Part shown: positions 18,856 to 27,260 of the stretch, piece after piece
Layout of the letters: every line of letters begins with the position of its first letter
Numbering within the stretch: the first letter of the stretch is position 1
Assembly (NCBI GenBank): GCA_951812745.1
Contig: OX638327.1
Coordinates: 1 to 64,000, forward strand
Origin: an uncultured Nitrospirales bacterium
GTDB taxonomy: Bacteria > Nitrospirota > Nitrospiria > Nitrospirales > UBA8639
Direction: 5' to 3'
Length of the DNA stretch: 64,000 nt
Made by a program: the position numbers and the translations under genes
Notes under the pieces: generated by a model
What the model was told of the DNA's origin: nothing
What the model saw: the letters and a program-made list of their open reading frames with translations, nothing else
Databases searched by the model: none

Positions 18856-18897
18856 CCCTCTCCGATTTCCTGCATTAAGCGGGAAATAGGGAGAGGG
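18856..18897. repeat. Palindromic repeat of the CCCTCTCC family
   Basis: CCCTCTCC-G-ATTTCC (18856-18870) pairs with GGGAAAT (18881-18887) and GGAGAGGG (18890-18897), forming a long hairpin. CAGGGTGAG follows. It belongs to the same family as the palindromes near 8199, 35585 and 43821. Confidence 0.65.
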
Positions 18898-18996
18898 CAG
18901 GGTGAGAGGAGAAGGAGGATTTTTCCCACGGTTGCATAAACCGCAGGGATATGAAACGGTCGATTTTTTGAAGACGTCTTCGCAATAAGAAGAAAC

Positions 18997-20748
18997 GTGT
19001 TACCGGTGAATGGGCTGGTATTAAATCACACTCCGAAGGTTGTAGCGCTAGCCTTCCTTTTGGTGGTCTTGACGGGTTTCGCGTCCCAGCACCCATCCCC
19101 GGTTTCCATGCTGAATGGTCAGGGAACGTGGGAAGTGCGTTCCCTGTTGACGATCGGAGACCGTTTGTCTTCCCGTGATCCTCGTTTTGCCGATCAGGGG
19201 TATCAGCCCGTGGGAGCACTGGACGGCCTCGGAGCCTATCGGTTGGATGACGGGACCTTCCGGGTTCTGGTGAATCATGAGGTGGATGGCAAGGCCGGCT
19301 ACCCGTACCGGCTTGACAACGGCACGATGTTGACAGGGGCTCGCATCAGCTTTCTGGATATCGATCGCCGGACCTTACAGATTCTCGACAGCGGAATTGC
19401 GTATCGGACTATTCGTGACCGCCAAGGCCGGATCGTCGAAGCGGGATTCCAGATCAATGAGATCTCTCAGACCGAACAAGGCCTGTCACGCCTGTGTTCG
19501 AGCCAATTGATCGCCAAGGGCACGTTCAATTTTGTCGATACGATCTACATGACCCAGGAAGAACTCTCGGATCCCCTGGGCCATCCGTATGGAGGAACGG
19601 TCTGGGCCTTGGACGTGGAACGCCGGACCCTTCACGCGGTACCGGCGATGGGGCGAATGGCCGGAGAAAATACCACGCCGCTGTCCGGCACGCTCGATTC
19701 GGTGGCCCTCCTGATTGGGGACGATACGATACCGCAGACCGACGAGGCAGAGGCCCTTGGACAAATAGCAGACCTGCACACGTTTCCGGACCATATTGTG
19801 ACGGCGCCTCTCTGGTTGTACGTGGGTCAAAAAAACGCCTCGACGGTTGAAAGGGCGCTTCCTCACGCCGTTGGTCCGGCAAACGCGACGTTCCTGAACC
19901 GGAACGGATTACTCGTGGGGCAATTGTATTACTTCGTGGCAGAAAATGGAGTACGGACGGTGGCGCAATTCAACGGGACGGGCTCAACCCTAAGAGGCGA
20001 TTGGAAAAAGATCGAGGTGTTGGACAAGGCGAAGGCCGGAGAAAGAGGATATGACCCATCGGGTTATAAAACGGGATTGACGCTTCGGCGAGAGGCGAAA
20101 GCCGGTGGGGCCTTTCAATTTTCCCGGCCGGAAGACGTGAGCACGCATCCGTCCATCGGCACGAGAGCGGTCCTGGCCTCGACGGGACGGGATACGGTGT
20201 TTCCCGGTCATGACGCGTGGGGAACCATGTATCAAATCGACGTCGACCTGAAGGGGCTGAAGGCCACGCTCAAGATTTTATACGATGGTGATAATGCCGT
20301 CGGTGCCCGGTTCTCACACCCCGACGAGGGGATTCGCAATCCGGATAACCTGGTTTGGGCAGGAGATGGATCGATCTACGTCCAGGAAGACAAGGCGAAA
20401 CAGCGAGATCCGCTGTTCGGGAGTCACTCCGGGCAAGAATCCTCGCTTTGGCGTTTGGATTCTCTCACGGGCGAGGTGCAACGCATTGCCCGGATCGATC
20501 GCTCCGTCGTGTTGCCCGAAGGCAGCACCGATAATAGGCCCGACGCGATTGGAGAATGGGAGTCGGCCGGGATTCTCGACGTCACGCATCTCTTCGAATC
20601 CCGCCTTGGTGAACGAGTACTGCTGGCCACGGTCCAGGCGCACACGATACGAGACGGCATGATCGAAAAGCGTCAGTTGGTCGAAGGCGGCCAACTCATC
20701 CTGCTCAGGAACCCCCCGAAAGAATCTTCCGAACGGGCCGGCAAGTGA
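18997..20748 (+). CDS. PhoX-like (DUF839) secreted phosphatase
   Basis: The 583-residue protein has an N-terminal signal segment (VVALAFLLVVLTGFASQ, about residues 15-31) and then the DUF839/PhoX beta-propeller type sequence. Typical parts are VLVNHEVDGKAG, FSRPEDVSTHPSIGTRAVLASTG, SHPDEGIRNPDNLVWAGDGSIYVQED and a C-terminal SAGILDVTHLF. PhoX enzymes are calcium/iron alkaline phosphatases acting outside the cytoplasm. The gene starts at GTG; another in-frame GTG at 19006 is possible. It overlaps the following FGE-like gene by four bases, so they are translated together. Substrate specificity is not established. Confidence 0.8.
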   Translation: MLPVNGLVLNHTPKVVALAFLLVVLTGFASQHPSPVSMLNGQGTWEVRSLLTIGDRLSSRDPRFADQGYQPVGALDGLGAYRLDDGTFRVLVNHEVDGKAGYPYRLDNGTMLTGARISFLDIDRRTLQILDSGIAYRTIRDRQGRIVEAGFQINEISQTEQGLSRLCSSQLIAKGTFNFVDTIYMTQEELSDPLGHPYGGTVWALDVERRTLHAVPAMGRMAGENTTPLSGTLDSVALLIGDDTIPQTDEAEALGQIADLHTFPDHIVTAPLWLYVGQKNASTVERALPHAVGPANATFLNRNGLLVGQLYYFVAENGVRTVAQFNGTGSTLRGDWKKIEVLDKAKAGERGYDPSGYKTGLTLRREAKAGGAFQFSRPEDVSTHPSIGTRAVLASTGRDTVFPGHDAWGTMYQIDVDLKGLKATLKILYDGDNAVGARFSHPDEGIRNPDNLVWAGDGSIYVQEDKAKQRDPLFGSHSGQESSLWRLDSLTGEVQRIARIDRSVVLPEGSTDNRPDAIGEWESAGILDVTHLFESRLGERVLLATVQAHTIRDGMIEKRQLVEGGQLILLRNPPKESSERAGK

Positions 20749-21740
20749 GCGAGCGGATCGCCCCATCGACCAGGGCTTCCTCCAGGACCGTCTCGCCATA
20801 CCTGGGGGTTGTGACTGTTTTCCTTGTCTGCTGTGTCGTGAGCTTGGAAAGCGCTGCTAAGGAAAACAACGATCCGGCTCCGCCGCCGGAGTTGGAGCAG
20901 CATCTGGCGGCGATCGCCGGGTTGTCTCGACCATCTCCGATGGTGCAGATTCCCGCGGGGCGGTTCCTCATGGGGACCGTGCGGAAAGATGATGATCCGT
21001 TCGGGTTGGAAACGCAGTATGACGACACGGAGTTTCCGCAACGACGCATCTGGCTGGATGCGTATACACTCGATCGCGATGAAGTCAGCATGGCGGAGTA
21101 TCTGGCGTTTCTGTACCGGCAAGGGCTTCCGGTTCCGCTCAAACTGCGCCATCTGATTTGGCATCTGATCGACGTCCATGTTCTCCCGGATTACGTGATG
21201 GCGCGTTGGCCGGCCCTGTACGTGACGTGGGACGAAGCGGACCAGTTTTGTCGAACGCATGGCAAACGGTTGCCCACCGAGGCTGAATGGGAAAAAGCCG
21301 CTCGAGGGACCGAAGGCCGGGTGTTTCCCTGGGGCGCCGATCCGCCCACTCCGGACTTGGCGGTGTTCGGGTTGTATCACGTTCACCAGATCCCCTTGGT
21401 CGCGGCCGTGGATAGCTTTGAGGAGGGACGGAGCCCGTACGGGCTTCATCACATGGCCGGCAACGTGCGAGAATGGGTGCAGGATTGGTTCGGCCCGGAC
21501 TCGTATCCTCTGATGCCCGAACGGAATCCGCAGGGCTCCGAGGCCGGGCGGTATAAGAGCGTCCGCGGCGGGTCGTGGCGCAGCCGGCCGCAACTCCTGA
21601 GAACGGCCACCCGCAACGGCGCGACGCCGGCCACGCGTTCGCCCAATATCGGGTTCCGGTGTGCCCGCACCTTATCGTCGAATCCGGACGATGAGATTAT
21701 CGATAAAGCGAACCCCGCCGATCCTGATCGCGCCGAGTAG
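20745..21740 (+). CDS. Formylglycine-generating-enzyme-like (SUMF1) secreted protein
   Basis: The 331-residue product has an N-terminal hydrophobic export segment (YLGVVTVFLVCCVVSLESAA) followed by a complete SUMF1/FGE-sulfatase fold: VQIPAGRFLMGT, LPTEAEWEKAARG, GNVREWVQDWF, VRGGSWRSRPQLLR and NIGFRCAR. The catalytic cysteine pair of true formylglycine-generating enzymes is not obvious, and many family members have other roles. The GTG start sits in the GTGA overlap with the upstream PhoX-like stop codon. Its 3' end overlaps the convergent panC gene by 69 bp. Confidence 0.85.
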   Translation: MSERIAPSTRASSRTVSPYLGVVTVFLVCCVVSLESAAKENNDPAPPPELEQHLAAIAGLSRPSPMVQIPAGRFLMGTVRKDDDPFGLETQYDDTEFPQRRIWLDAYTLDRDEVSMAEYLAFLYRQGLPVPLKLRHLIWHLIDVHVLPDYVMARWPALYVTWDEADQFCRTHGKRLPTEAEWEKAARGTEGRVFPWGADPPTPDLAVFGLYHVHQIPLVAAVDSFEEGRSPYGLHHMAGNVREWVQDWFGPDSYPLMPERNPQGSEAGRYKSVRGGSWRSRPQLLRTATRNGATPATRSPNIGFRCARTLSSNPDDEIIDKANPADPDRAE

Positions 21741-22523
21741 GACGACGGTGCCTCTAAGACGTGAAAGAGGTTCGAGCGTGCGGGCGTCACAACACGCCAG
21801 GTAGTCGACGGCGAGGCCGTGCCTCGCGTCGAGGACCTTCGCCATGTTCTTTTCGACCAGATCTGCGCGGCGCAGGCCTCCTGCGATCGCGGCTTTCCCG
21901 GCCGACAGGGCCTGATAGAGCGACAGGGCCCGTTGGCGTTGCGATTTCGTCACGTAGTCATTGCGTGAACTCAGGGCGAACCCGTCGGACTCCCGAATGG
22001 TCGGGCACAGGATGACTCGCGTGTCGACGTCGAGGTCCTTCACCAATTGCCGGATCACGCAAAATTGCTGGTAGTCTTTTTGCCCGAAGAACGCGCGGGC
22101 CGGACGGACAAGGTTCAACAGTTTAGTCACGACCGTGGTCACACCTTGAAAATGCTCGGGCCGCTGTTCTCCCTCCCATCGTTGCGCAAGCGTGCTGACG
22201 GCGACGGTCGTTTGAAAATCCTGAGGGTACAAGGTGTTCAAATTCGGAATGAAGACGAGATCGACGTTTTCTTCCCGACAGCATGCGAGATCCTGCGACT
22301 GGGCTCTCGGATAGCGCCCGTAATCCTCGGCTGGACCGAACTGGAGCGGGTTCACGAACAGGCTCACCACGACCGTTTGGCACGTGCGACGCGCGCGTTG
22401 AATCAACGACCGGTGGCCCGCGTGCAATGCTCCCATGGTCGGCACCAGCCCGATCGAGGTCCCGAGCGGATCGTGCCGGCGTCGCCAGACTTGCATGGCC
22501 TGAGTCGTTCGGATGATACGCAT
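21672..22523 (-). CDS. panC: Pantothenate synthetase
   Basis: The 283-residue enzyme condenses pantoate and beta-alanine using ATP to make pantothenate. The nucleotidyl-transferase HIGH-like motif is in MGALHAGH (residues 30-37), NPLQFGPAEDYGRYPR binds substrate, and FGQKDYQQF and VILCPTIRESDGFALSSRN complete the signature. It starts directly after the stop codon of folK (TGA-ATG), indicating translational coupling. Its last 22 codons overlap the convergent FGE-like gene. Confidence 0.96.
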   Translation of the reverse strand: MRIIRTTQAMQVWRRRHDPLGTSIGLVPTMGALHAGHRSLIQRARRTCQTVVVSLFVNPLQFGPAEDYGRYPRAQSQDLACCREENVDLVFIPNLNTLYPQDFQTTVAVSTLAQRWEGEQRPEHFQGVTTVVTKLLNLVRPARAFFGQKDYQQFCVIRQLVKDLDVDTRVILCPTIRESDGFALSSRNDYVTKSQRQRALSLYQALSAGKAAIAGGLRRADLVEKNMAKVLDARHGLAVDYLACCDARTLEPLSRLRGTVVLLGAIRIGGVRFIDNLIVRIRR

Positions 22524-23081
22524 TCAGTCAGCGGGAGGCACCGTGCAGGACGGCTGGTTGGCGAAACGAGAACCGGGGACCACGTCAAGCTTTCGCACGT
22601 GATGCGTATCCGTCAGCCTGTCGAGCAGAGCTTGCATCGTTTGGTCGTATTGGGGATGGATCCAATCCGGAGCGATCTCGGCCATCGGCACGAGGACGAA
22701 TCGCCGCTGATGGAGCCGGGGATGCGGAATGGTCAGCCGTGGGGTCTCGAAGATCCGCTGTCCATAAAACAGAATGTCCAAATCAATAGGGCGGGAGGCG
22801 TTGCGTGACTCGGGGTCACGACCGAGTCCCCGTTCCGTTTCCCGGCAAATGGCCAACAGGTGTTCCGGTTGGAGTTGCGTCTCGAGACGAACGACCCCGT
22901 TGTAAAACCACGTGTCGTCGTGCCCGCGAGCCATGTCGATGGGTTCGGTCTCGTAATACGACGAGACGCCCGTCAGCGTGGATTGCGGGAGCAGCCTCAT
23001 CAAGGCCACGGCGCGGTCACAAAAGTCCTGCCGGTCCCCCTGGTTCGATCCGAAGGCGATAAAGACGGTTTCGACGCTCAC
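22524..23081 (-). CDS. folK: 2-amino-4-hydroxy-6-hydroxymethyldihydropteridine diphosphokinase
   Basis: The 185-residue HPPK transfers pyrophosphate from ATP to 6-hydroxymethyl-dihydropterin in folate synthesis. AFGSNQGDR near the N-terminus, FYNGVVRLET, ERGLGRDPESRNASRPIDLDILFYG and TIPHPRLHQRRFVLVPM are the standard motifs in order. It is directly upstream of panC with no gap. Together with the pabB/pabC-like pair near 32-34 kb it gives two separate parts of folate synthesis in the window. Confidence 0.96.
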   Translation of the reverse strand: MSVETVFIAFGSNQGDRQDFCDRAVALMRLLPQSTLTGVSSYYETEPIDMARGHDDTWFYNGVVRLETQLQPEHLLAICRETERGLGRDPESRNASRPIDLDILFYGQRIFETPRLTIPHPRLHQRRFVLVPMAEIAPDWIHPQYDQTMQALLDRLTDTHHVRKLDVVPGSRFANQPSCTVPPAD

Positions 23082-23139
23082 CGTATTCAGGTCCCCGCGT
23101 TTCGTCGTCGTGACGGCATACGCGAAAATGGAGGAATGA

Positions 23140-24315
23140 TCACCACCCGATTTGTTTGAGCCGGTCCACGGCTTCGGCCAATCGCTCTTTCGTCGTGGTG
23201 AGGGCCATGCGGATATAGCCTTCGCCCGGAGCCCCGAACCCGTTTCCCGGCGTGGTCACGATCCCGGCCTTTTCCAACAGGTGTGCCGTAAAAGACGCAG
23301 AGGTATAGCCTTGGGGCACCTCGATCCAGACGTAGAACGTCGCCGCGGGCGTTTCAAACTCCAGCCCGAGATTTCTCAAGCCCGCGACCAACACGTCACG
23401 GCGTTTCTGGTAAATGGCCCGGAGGCCGGCGGTGAGTCGATCGTCGGACTCCAAGGCCGTGATCCCGGCTTCTTGAACGGCTTGAAATTGTCCCGAATCC
23501 AAATTGCTCTTGATCTGGCTCAACCCTGCAATCACTTCGGCACGGCCCACGGCGAACCCGAGGCGCCATCCCGTCATGTTGAACGTCTTGGACAACGAGT
23601 GAAACTCGATCCCCACGTCCATGGCGCCTTCCGCTTCCAGAAAACTCGATGGGCGAAGATCGTCGTAGAAAATTTCCGAATACGCCGCGTCGTGGCACAC
23701 GATGACGTGATGCTCTTTCGCAAACGCAATCACGCGAGAAAAAAACGCCGTGTCCGCAATGACCGATGTGGGATTGTTCGGCGAATTCAAAAACATCAGT
23801 TTGGCTTTTCGGGCCACGTCCGGGGGAATCGCATCCAGATCGGGAAGGAACCCGTTCTGCTTCAACAAGGGCATCTCATGGGCAATGCCGCCGGCAAAGC
23901 CGGTAGCCACCGGATACACCGGATATCCGGGGCTTGGGACCAGCACGACGTCGCCCGGGTCGATAAAGGCCAAGGGGACGTGGCCGATGCCTTCCTTGGA
24001 CCCGATGAGTGTGACCACCTCGGACTTGGGATCCACGGTCACGTTGAATCGTCGCTTGTACCAGTCGGCGACCGCGGTGCGAAACGACAACATCCCGCTC
24101 GAGGAAGGATATTGATGATGCTGCGGATCGGTCACCGCCTTTTGCATGCGTTCCAGAATAGGATCGGGTGTGGGCAGGTCGGGGTCGCCGATTCCCAGGT
24201 TGATGATATCCACCCCGCGAGCGACGGCCTGCTGCTTCATCTCGTCGATGGCCGCAAACAGATACGGGGGTAACGTTTTGATGCGTTCGGCATAGGTGAT
24301 GGGAACACCGCTCAT
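23140..24315 (-). CDS. dapL: LL-diaminopimelate aminotransferase
   Basis: The 391-residue PLP enzyme converts tetrahydrodipicolinate directly to LL-diaminopimelate for lysine and peptidoglycan synthesis. The PLP lysine lies in SLSKTFNMTGWRLGFAVG, and NLGIGDPDLPTP, SSSGMLSFRTAVADWY, PSPGYPVYPVATGFAGG and NSPNNPTSV are characteristic of the DapL/class I aminotransferase group. The ATG at 24315, with AAGGAG eight bases upstream, is preferred to the GTG nine bases earlier. A more general aspartate-type aminotransferase is the only serious alternative. It lies 58 bp upstream of folK, possibly in the same transcript. Confidence 0.88.
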   Translation of the reverse strand: MSGVPITYAERIKTLPPYLFAAIDEMKQQAVARGVDIINLGIGDPDLPTPDPILERMQKAVTDPQHHQYPSSSGMLSFRTAVADWYKRRFNVTVDPKSEVVTLIGSKEGIGHVPLAFIDPGDVVLVPSPGYPVYPVATGFAGGIAHEMPLLKQNGFLPDLDAIPPDVARKAKLMFLNSPNNPTSVIADTAFFSRVIAFAKEHHVIVCHDAAYSEIFYDDLRPSSFLEAEGAMDVGIEFHSLSKTFNMTGWRLGFAVGRAEVIAGLSQIKSNLDSGQFQAVQEAGITALESDDRLTAGLRAIYQKRRDVLVAGLRNLGLEFETPAATFYVWIEVPQGYTSASFTAHLLEKAGIVTTPGNGFGAPGEGYIRMALTTTKERLAEAVDRLKQIGW

Positions 24316-24451
24316 TCCTGCCACTCCTTCTTCAATGATCGAACAAGTTTTCAGAGTTTCGTTTTCAAAAACACGGAGGGTTCACGTTACTGCACAGGTA
24401 GGGTGACAAGCAAGGAATGTGCCGCGAGGGTTTTCTGAGACGCGCAGTTGA

Positions 24452-24643
24452 TCAGTTCCCAGAATTTATCTCTTCTTCAGCCAGTTGCCGGTTTGCCTGC
24501 AACACGAGTTGTATGGCCTCAACCAAATTAGCCTTGGTCTCTTCCAAGGTTGCGCCTTGCGTATTGGCACCGGGCAATTCCTCAACGTACCCAATGTATC
24601 CTTGCGGAGATTTCTCAAATACTGCCGGCAAACCTTCTTTCAT
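24452..24643 (-). CDS. HicB-family antitoxin-like protein, orphan
   Basis: The 63-residue product matches the short HicB partial RNase-H-like fold: FEKSPQGYIGYVEELPGANTQGATLEETKANLVEAIQLVL. A ribosome-binding site (AGGAGA) precedes the start. HicB normally pairs with a HicA toxin, but no HicA reading frame with the conserved histidine motif is recognisable on either side, so it may be a stand-alone regulator or a relic. It has no DNA-binding tail. Confidence 0.8.
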   Translation of the reverse strand: MKEGLPAVFEKSPQGYIGYVEELPGANTQGATLEETKANLVEAIQLVLQANRQLAEEEINSGN

Positions 24644-24858
24644 GTTGTGTCTCCTTTATCAAACGGGTGGAGAGAAGGCCATTTCGTTATGTAGTCTGAG
24701 ACAGTCGTTGTAATTTTTGCAACAACTTGTCCCTTTTCAGCTTGGCAGATGACCACATTTTTTTATGGGCTCCCTTCTCTTCATGACTTTTTCTCCAACG
24801 GACAGTTTTTGGCAATAGCAATGCCTGTCGATTTTCAGCCACCGTCGGCAACATCGGA

Positions 24859-25536
24859 TCAGGTTGCCAGGTGGGCGATGAGGCGGTCGGCGAGTCGGTG
24901 GCATTCGGGCAGAACGGTCTTTGCCGATGCCAATAAGGCTTCTGTCGTGGTTTGTGCCCGTTGCACGTCGGTGACACATTCACGGCAGAGGGCTTCGACG
25001 CCGTCGATTTCCAATTCCACATGAAACAGGAGCCCGTAGGCGCGGTCGCCATATCGAAAGGCTTGAACCGGATAGGATTCGGACGAGGCGAGGACACATG
25101 CCCCCGGTGGCAAGGTGAGCCCTTCGCCGTGCCATTCAAACACCGTGAACTGGCGGGGAAACGTGCCAAAAACGGCGTCGGCGTCTTCTTCGACGGTGCG
25201 CGTGATTGGGACAGGCCCGATTTCCAGGCGAGGGCCGGGACGCACGTGTCCTCCCAAAGCCTTGGCCATGAATTGAGAGCCCAGGCACACGCCGACCACC
25301 GGAATGCCCGCCTCGATCGCGCGTCGAATGAACTCTTGTTCTTTGTCAATCCAGGGGTCGGCGTCATTCACCGACATGGGCCCCCCCATGACCAACAGGA
25401 AATCCGGAAGCGTGGCGGGAAGGTCCTCTTGAGGGACGAGCCGCGTGTCGGTCCGATACTGGCGTTCCGCCAGCGCCTGCCGAAACACGCCAGGGCCTTC
25501 AAATGGAACGTGTTGGAGGCACAGGGCCTGCTTCAT
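24859..25536 (-). CDS. Class I glutamine amidotransferase-like protein
   Basis: The 225-residue protein has the GMP-synthase-type glutaminase fold. The nucleophile is Cys84 in VVGVCLGSQFMA, FLLVMGGPMSVND is the oxyanion segment, and the FHVELE motif supplies the histidine and glutamate. It has no synthetase domain, so it acts alone or with an unidentified partner; such proteins include gamma-glutamyl hydrolases that act on modified glutamine compounds. The 5' part of the gene is 32 bp from the upstream methyltransferase gene on the same strand. Confidence 0.87.
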   Translation of the reverse strand: MKQALCLQHVPFEGPGVFRQALAERQYRTDTRLVPQEDLPATLPDFLLVMGGPMSVNDADPWIDKEQEFIRRAIEAGIPVVGVCLGSQFMAKALGGHVRPGPRLEIGPVPITRTVEEDADAVFGTFPRQFTVFEWHGEGLTLPPGACVLASSESYPVQAFRYGDRAYGLLFHVELEIDGVEALCRECVTDVQRAQTTTEALLASAKTVLPECHRLADRLIAHLAT

Positions 25537-25568
25537 GGGGACGACGGTTTGAGGAAGGGATCAGGTTG

Positions 25569-26243
25569 TTACGATGACGAATGGGAATAGCCGTTTTTGG
25601 CATTCACGCATTCCACCAAATACCAATACTGGAAGGGGTCCATCTTTTCCTTTTTCGTGACCTCAAGGGGCGTGCCATCGAGTACGTGATCCAAAGACAA
25701 ATCCGTACGGAACCCGATCCGCTGGCATATGGGGGAAATCAGTTTCTCCACGGCGGCGATGAATTTATTCCCGTTGCTGAAGTGGTTCAGCATGACGATG
25801 CGGCCGCCGGGGCGGCACACGCGAATCATCTCCGACACGACCTGCCGGTAATCCGGGACAGCGGTCACGACGTAGGCGGCCATGACCACGTTGAAGGTAT
25901 CGTCCGGGAAAGACATTTGCCCCGCATCCATGCGCTGGAGCGTGACATGGTCAAGGCCGTAGTTGGTAATGCGCTCCTCGGCTTTTTTCAGCATCCCTTC
26001 CGAGAGGTCGATCCCCACGATTCGACAATGGGCTGGATACAGGGGCAAGGCCATGCCCGTGCCGACGCCGACTTCCAGCACGTGATCATCGGGAGCGATG
26101 TGAAGGCCTTTCACCGCCGATTCACGCGATTGATCAAAGGCCTTCCCGAAGGTTTGGTCATAGACCGAAGAATAATTCGTATAGACCCGCTCGAGGTTTT
26201 CGAGGTTCATGGCCTGTTCCTGTTGGTTTATCCCATTTCCCAT
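25569..26243 (-). CDS. Class I SAM-dependent methyltransferase
   Basis: The 224-residue enzyme has the SAM-binding motif I VLEVGVGTGMALPLYP, the acidic end of strand 2 in IVGIDLSEGMLKKAEER, and motifs FPDDTFNVVMAAYVVTAVPDY and RVCRPGGRIVMLNHF. The overall pattern resembles bacterial phosphatidylethanolamine N-methyltransferases (PmtA-type), including the C-terminal hydrophobic segment, but the substrate is not certain. The ATG at 26243 with AAGGGG six bases upstream is chosen over more distant in-frame starts. It may be co-transcribed with the amidotransferase gene. Confidence 0.85.
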   Translation of the reverse strand: MGNGINQQEQAMNLENLERVYTNYSSVYDQTFGKAFDQSRESAVKGLHIAPDDHVLEVGVGTGMALPLYPAHCRIVGIDLSEGMLKKAEERITNYGLDHVTLQRMDAGQMSFPDDTFNVVMAAYVVTAVPDYRQVVSEMIRVCRPGGRIVMLNHFSNGNKFIAAVEKLISPICQRIGFRTDLSLDHVLDGTPLEVTKKEKMDPFQYWYLVECVNAKNGYSHSSS

Positions 26244-26420
26244 GCCATACCCCTTGCTTGTTTGAGCGGCCGGTTGACTTGCGGCTACAATAACGTTAGT
26301 TCGGGAGAGCGTAATACGGGAGTGATCCCGTTCTGCCCAAGAACCGTTGGAAGGCCCATCTGAAGCGGGCACGATTGGGACGGAAATTTAACACTACGCC
26401 CCACGATGAGTCAACCATTT

Positions 26421-26454
26421 GCTTGCCCGTCGTTTCTCGGCCGATCGGGCAAGC
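26421..26454. repeat. Inverted repeat in the intergenic region 26244-26576
   Basis: GCTTGCCCG (26421-26429) and CGGGCAAGC (26446-26454) are perfect 9-bp inverted repeats with a 16-base loop. The rest of this 333-bp gap, between divergent genes, holds no gene that I can support. Confidence 0.5.
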
Positions 26455-26576
26455 GGGAGCTGATAGGCGTTGAAAAGAGGCAGAGAGGTTTCTTACAATT
26501 CAGCCTGGCAGTCTGGTCTGTATTGAACCTGCGTGATCCATGCCAATTCCAATCTAACCGAAGAAGGAGAGACCGC

Positions 26577-27245
26577 ATGAGCTCATATGGACGATACCAC
26601 CACCGGAACAACGGACTCGGGCTCATGCTCATGCTGCTCTTCGTCTTAGGAGGAATGGGTTCTCCGGCGTTTGCCATCGACGTGGAGTTGACGATGGAGC
26701 AAGCCAAGCAGATCATGGCCTCAGCCCGGGGACCCATGGAGCAGGCGGCTTCCAATGAAGAAATGTTCAGCATCATCCAAGCCGCGGACAAAACTACCCG
26801 CATCGGGGACGATCCGGCAATCAAACCATGTGGAAGCAGCGCGATTTTACGAACGAAAACCTATTGGTTCGAATATTTCGGACGCGAAGAAGGCCGCCGG
26901 TCCAAAGTCGCGCAACAGGAAGTCCGGATGCCGGAAGCCAAAATCCAGGAAATTCTGAACATGCCCAATCTTGAAATGGAAATCGGGCTGTGCGGGCAGG
27001 AGGAGTTTTTTGCCGAAGGGGCCGACGTGGCGCTGCAACAAGGGTCGACGAACGTGATGGCCGTGGATAAGGGCAAGCCCAGTCGCGGCCGGAAAATTCC
27101 CGGGTCCGAGATGGACTACGTCTCCCGGTTTTCCGCCAGGTTCGCGTATCAGGAATTTGACCCGCAGGCCGAGACGAACATTGTCGTGTTTTTCCCCGAT
27201 GGGAAATTGGTCACGATTGAGGCGGATTTTTCCAAGATCAAATAA
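26577..27245 (+). CDS. Exported hypothetical protein
   Basis: The 222-residue product has a clear Sec signal peptide (LGLMLMLLFVLGGMGSPAFA, cleavage after AFA) and a mature domain that I do not recognise. The mature sequence begins with an acidic helix, IDVELTMEQAKQIMASARG, and contains two cysteines that could form a disulfide (IKPCGS and LCGQEE). The ATG at 26577 has a good ribosome-binding site (AAGGAGAG) and starts right before the signal; a longer in-frame extension upstream lacks these. It is convergent with the ABC exporter gene, 15 bp away. Confidence 0.78.
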   Translation: MSSYGRYHHRNNGLGLMLMLLFVLGGMGSPAFAIDVELTMEQAKQIMASARGPMEQAASNEEMFSIIQAADKTTRIGDDPAIKPCGSSAILRTKTYWFEYFGREEGRRSKVAQQEVRMPEAKIQEILNMPNLEMEIGLCGQEEFFAEGADVALQQGSTNVMAVDKGKPSRGRKIPGSEMDYVSRFSARFAYQEFDPQAETNIVVFFPDGKLVTIEADFSKIK

Positions 27246-27260
27246 GGCTTGACGATCTCC

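Noticed and set aside
24687-24850. Remnant HicA toxin upstream of HicB
   Set aside because: Only the first few residues of a 15-codon frame resemble a HicA start; without the conserved histidine region the claim is not supportable.
26421-26454. Inverted repeat as a terminator for the methyltransferase or the exported protein
   Set aside because: It lies upstream of both divergent genes and lacks a T-tract, so it is recorded only as a repeat.
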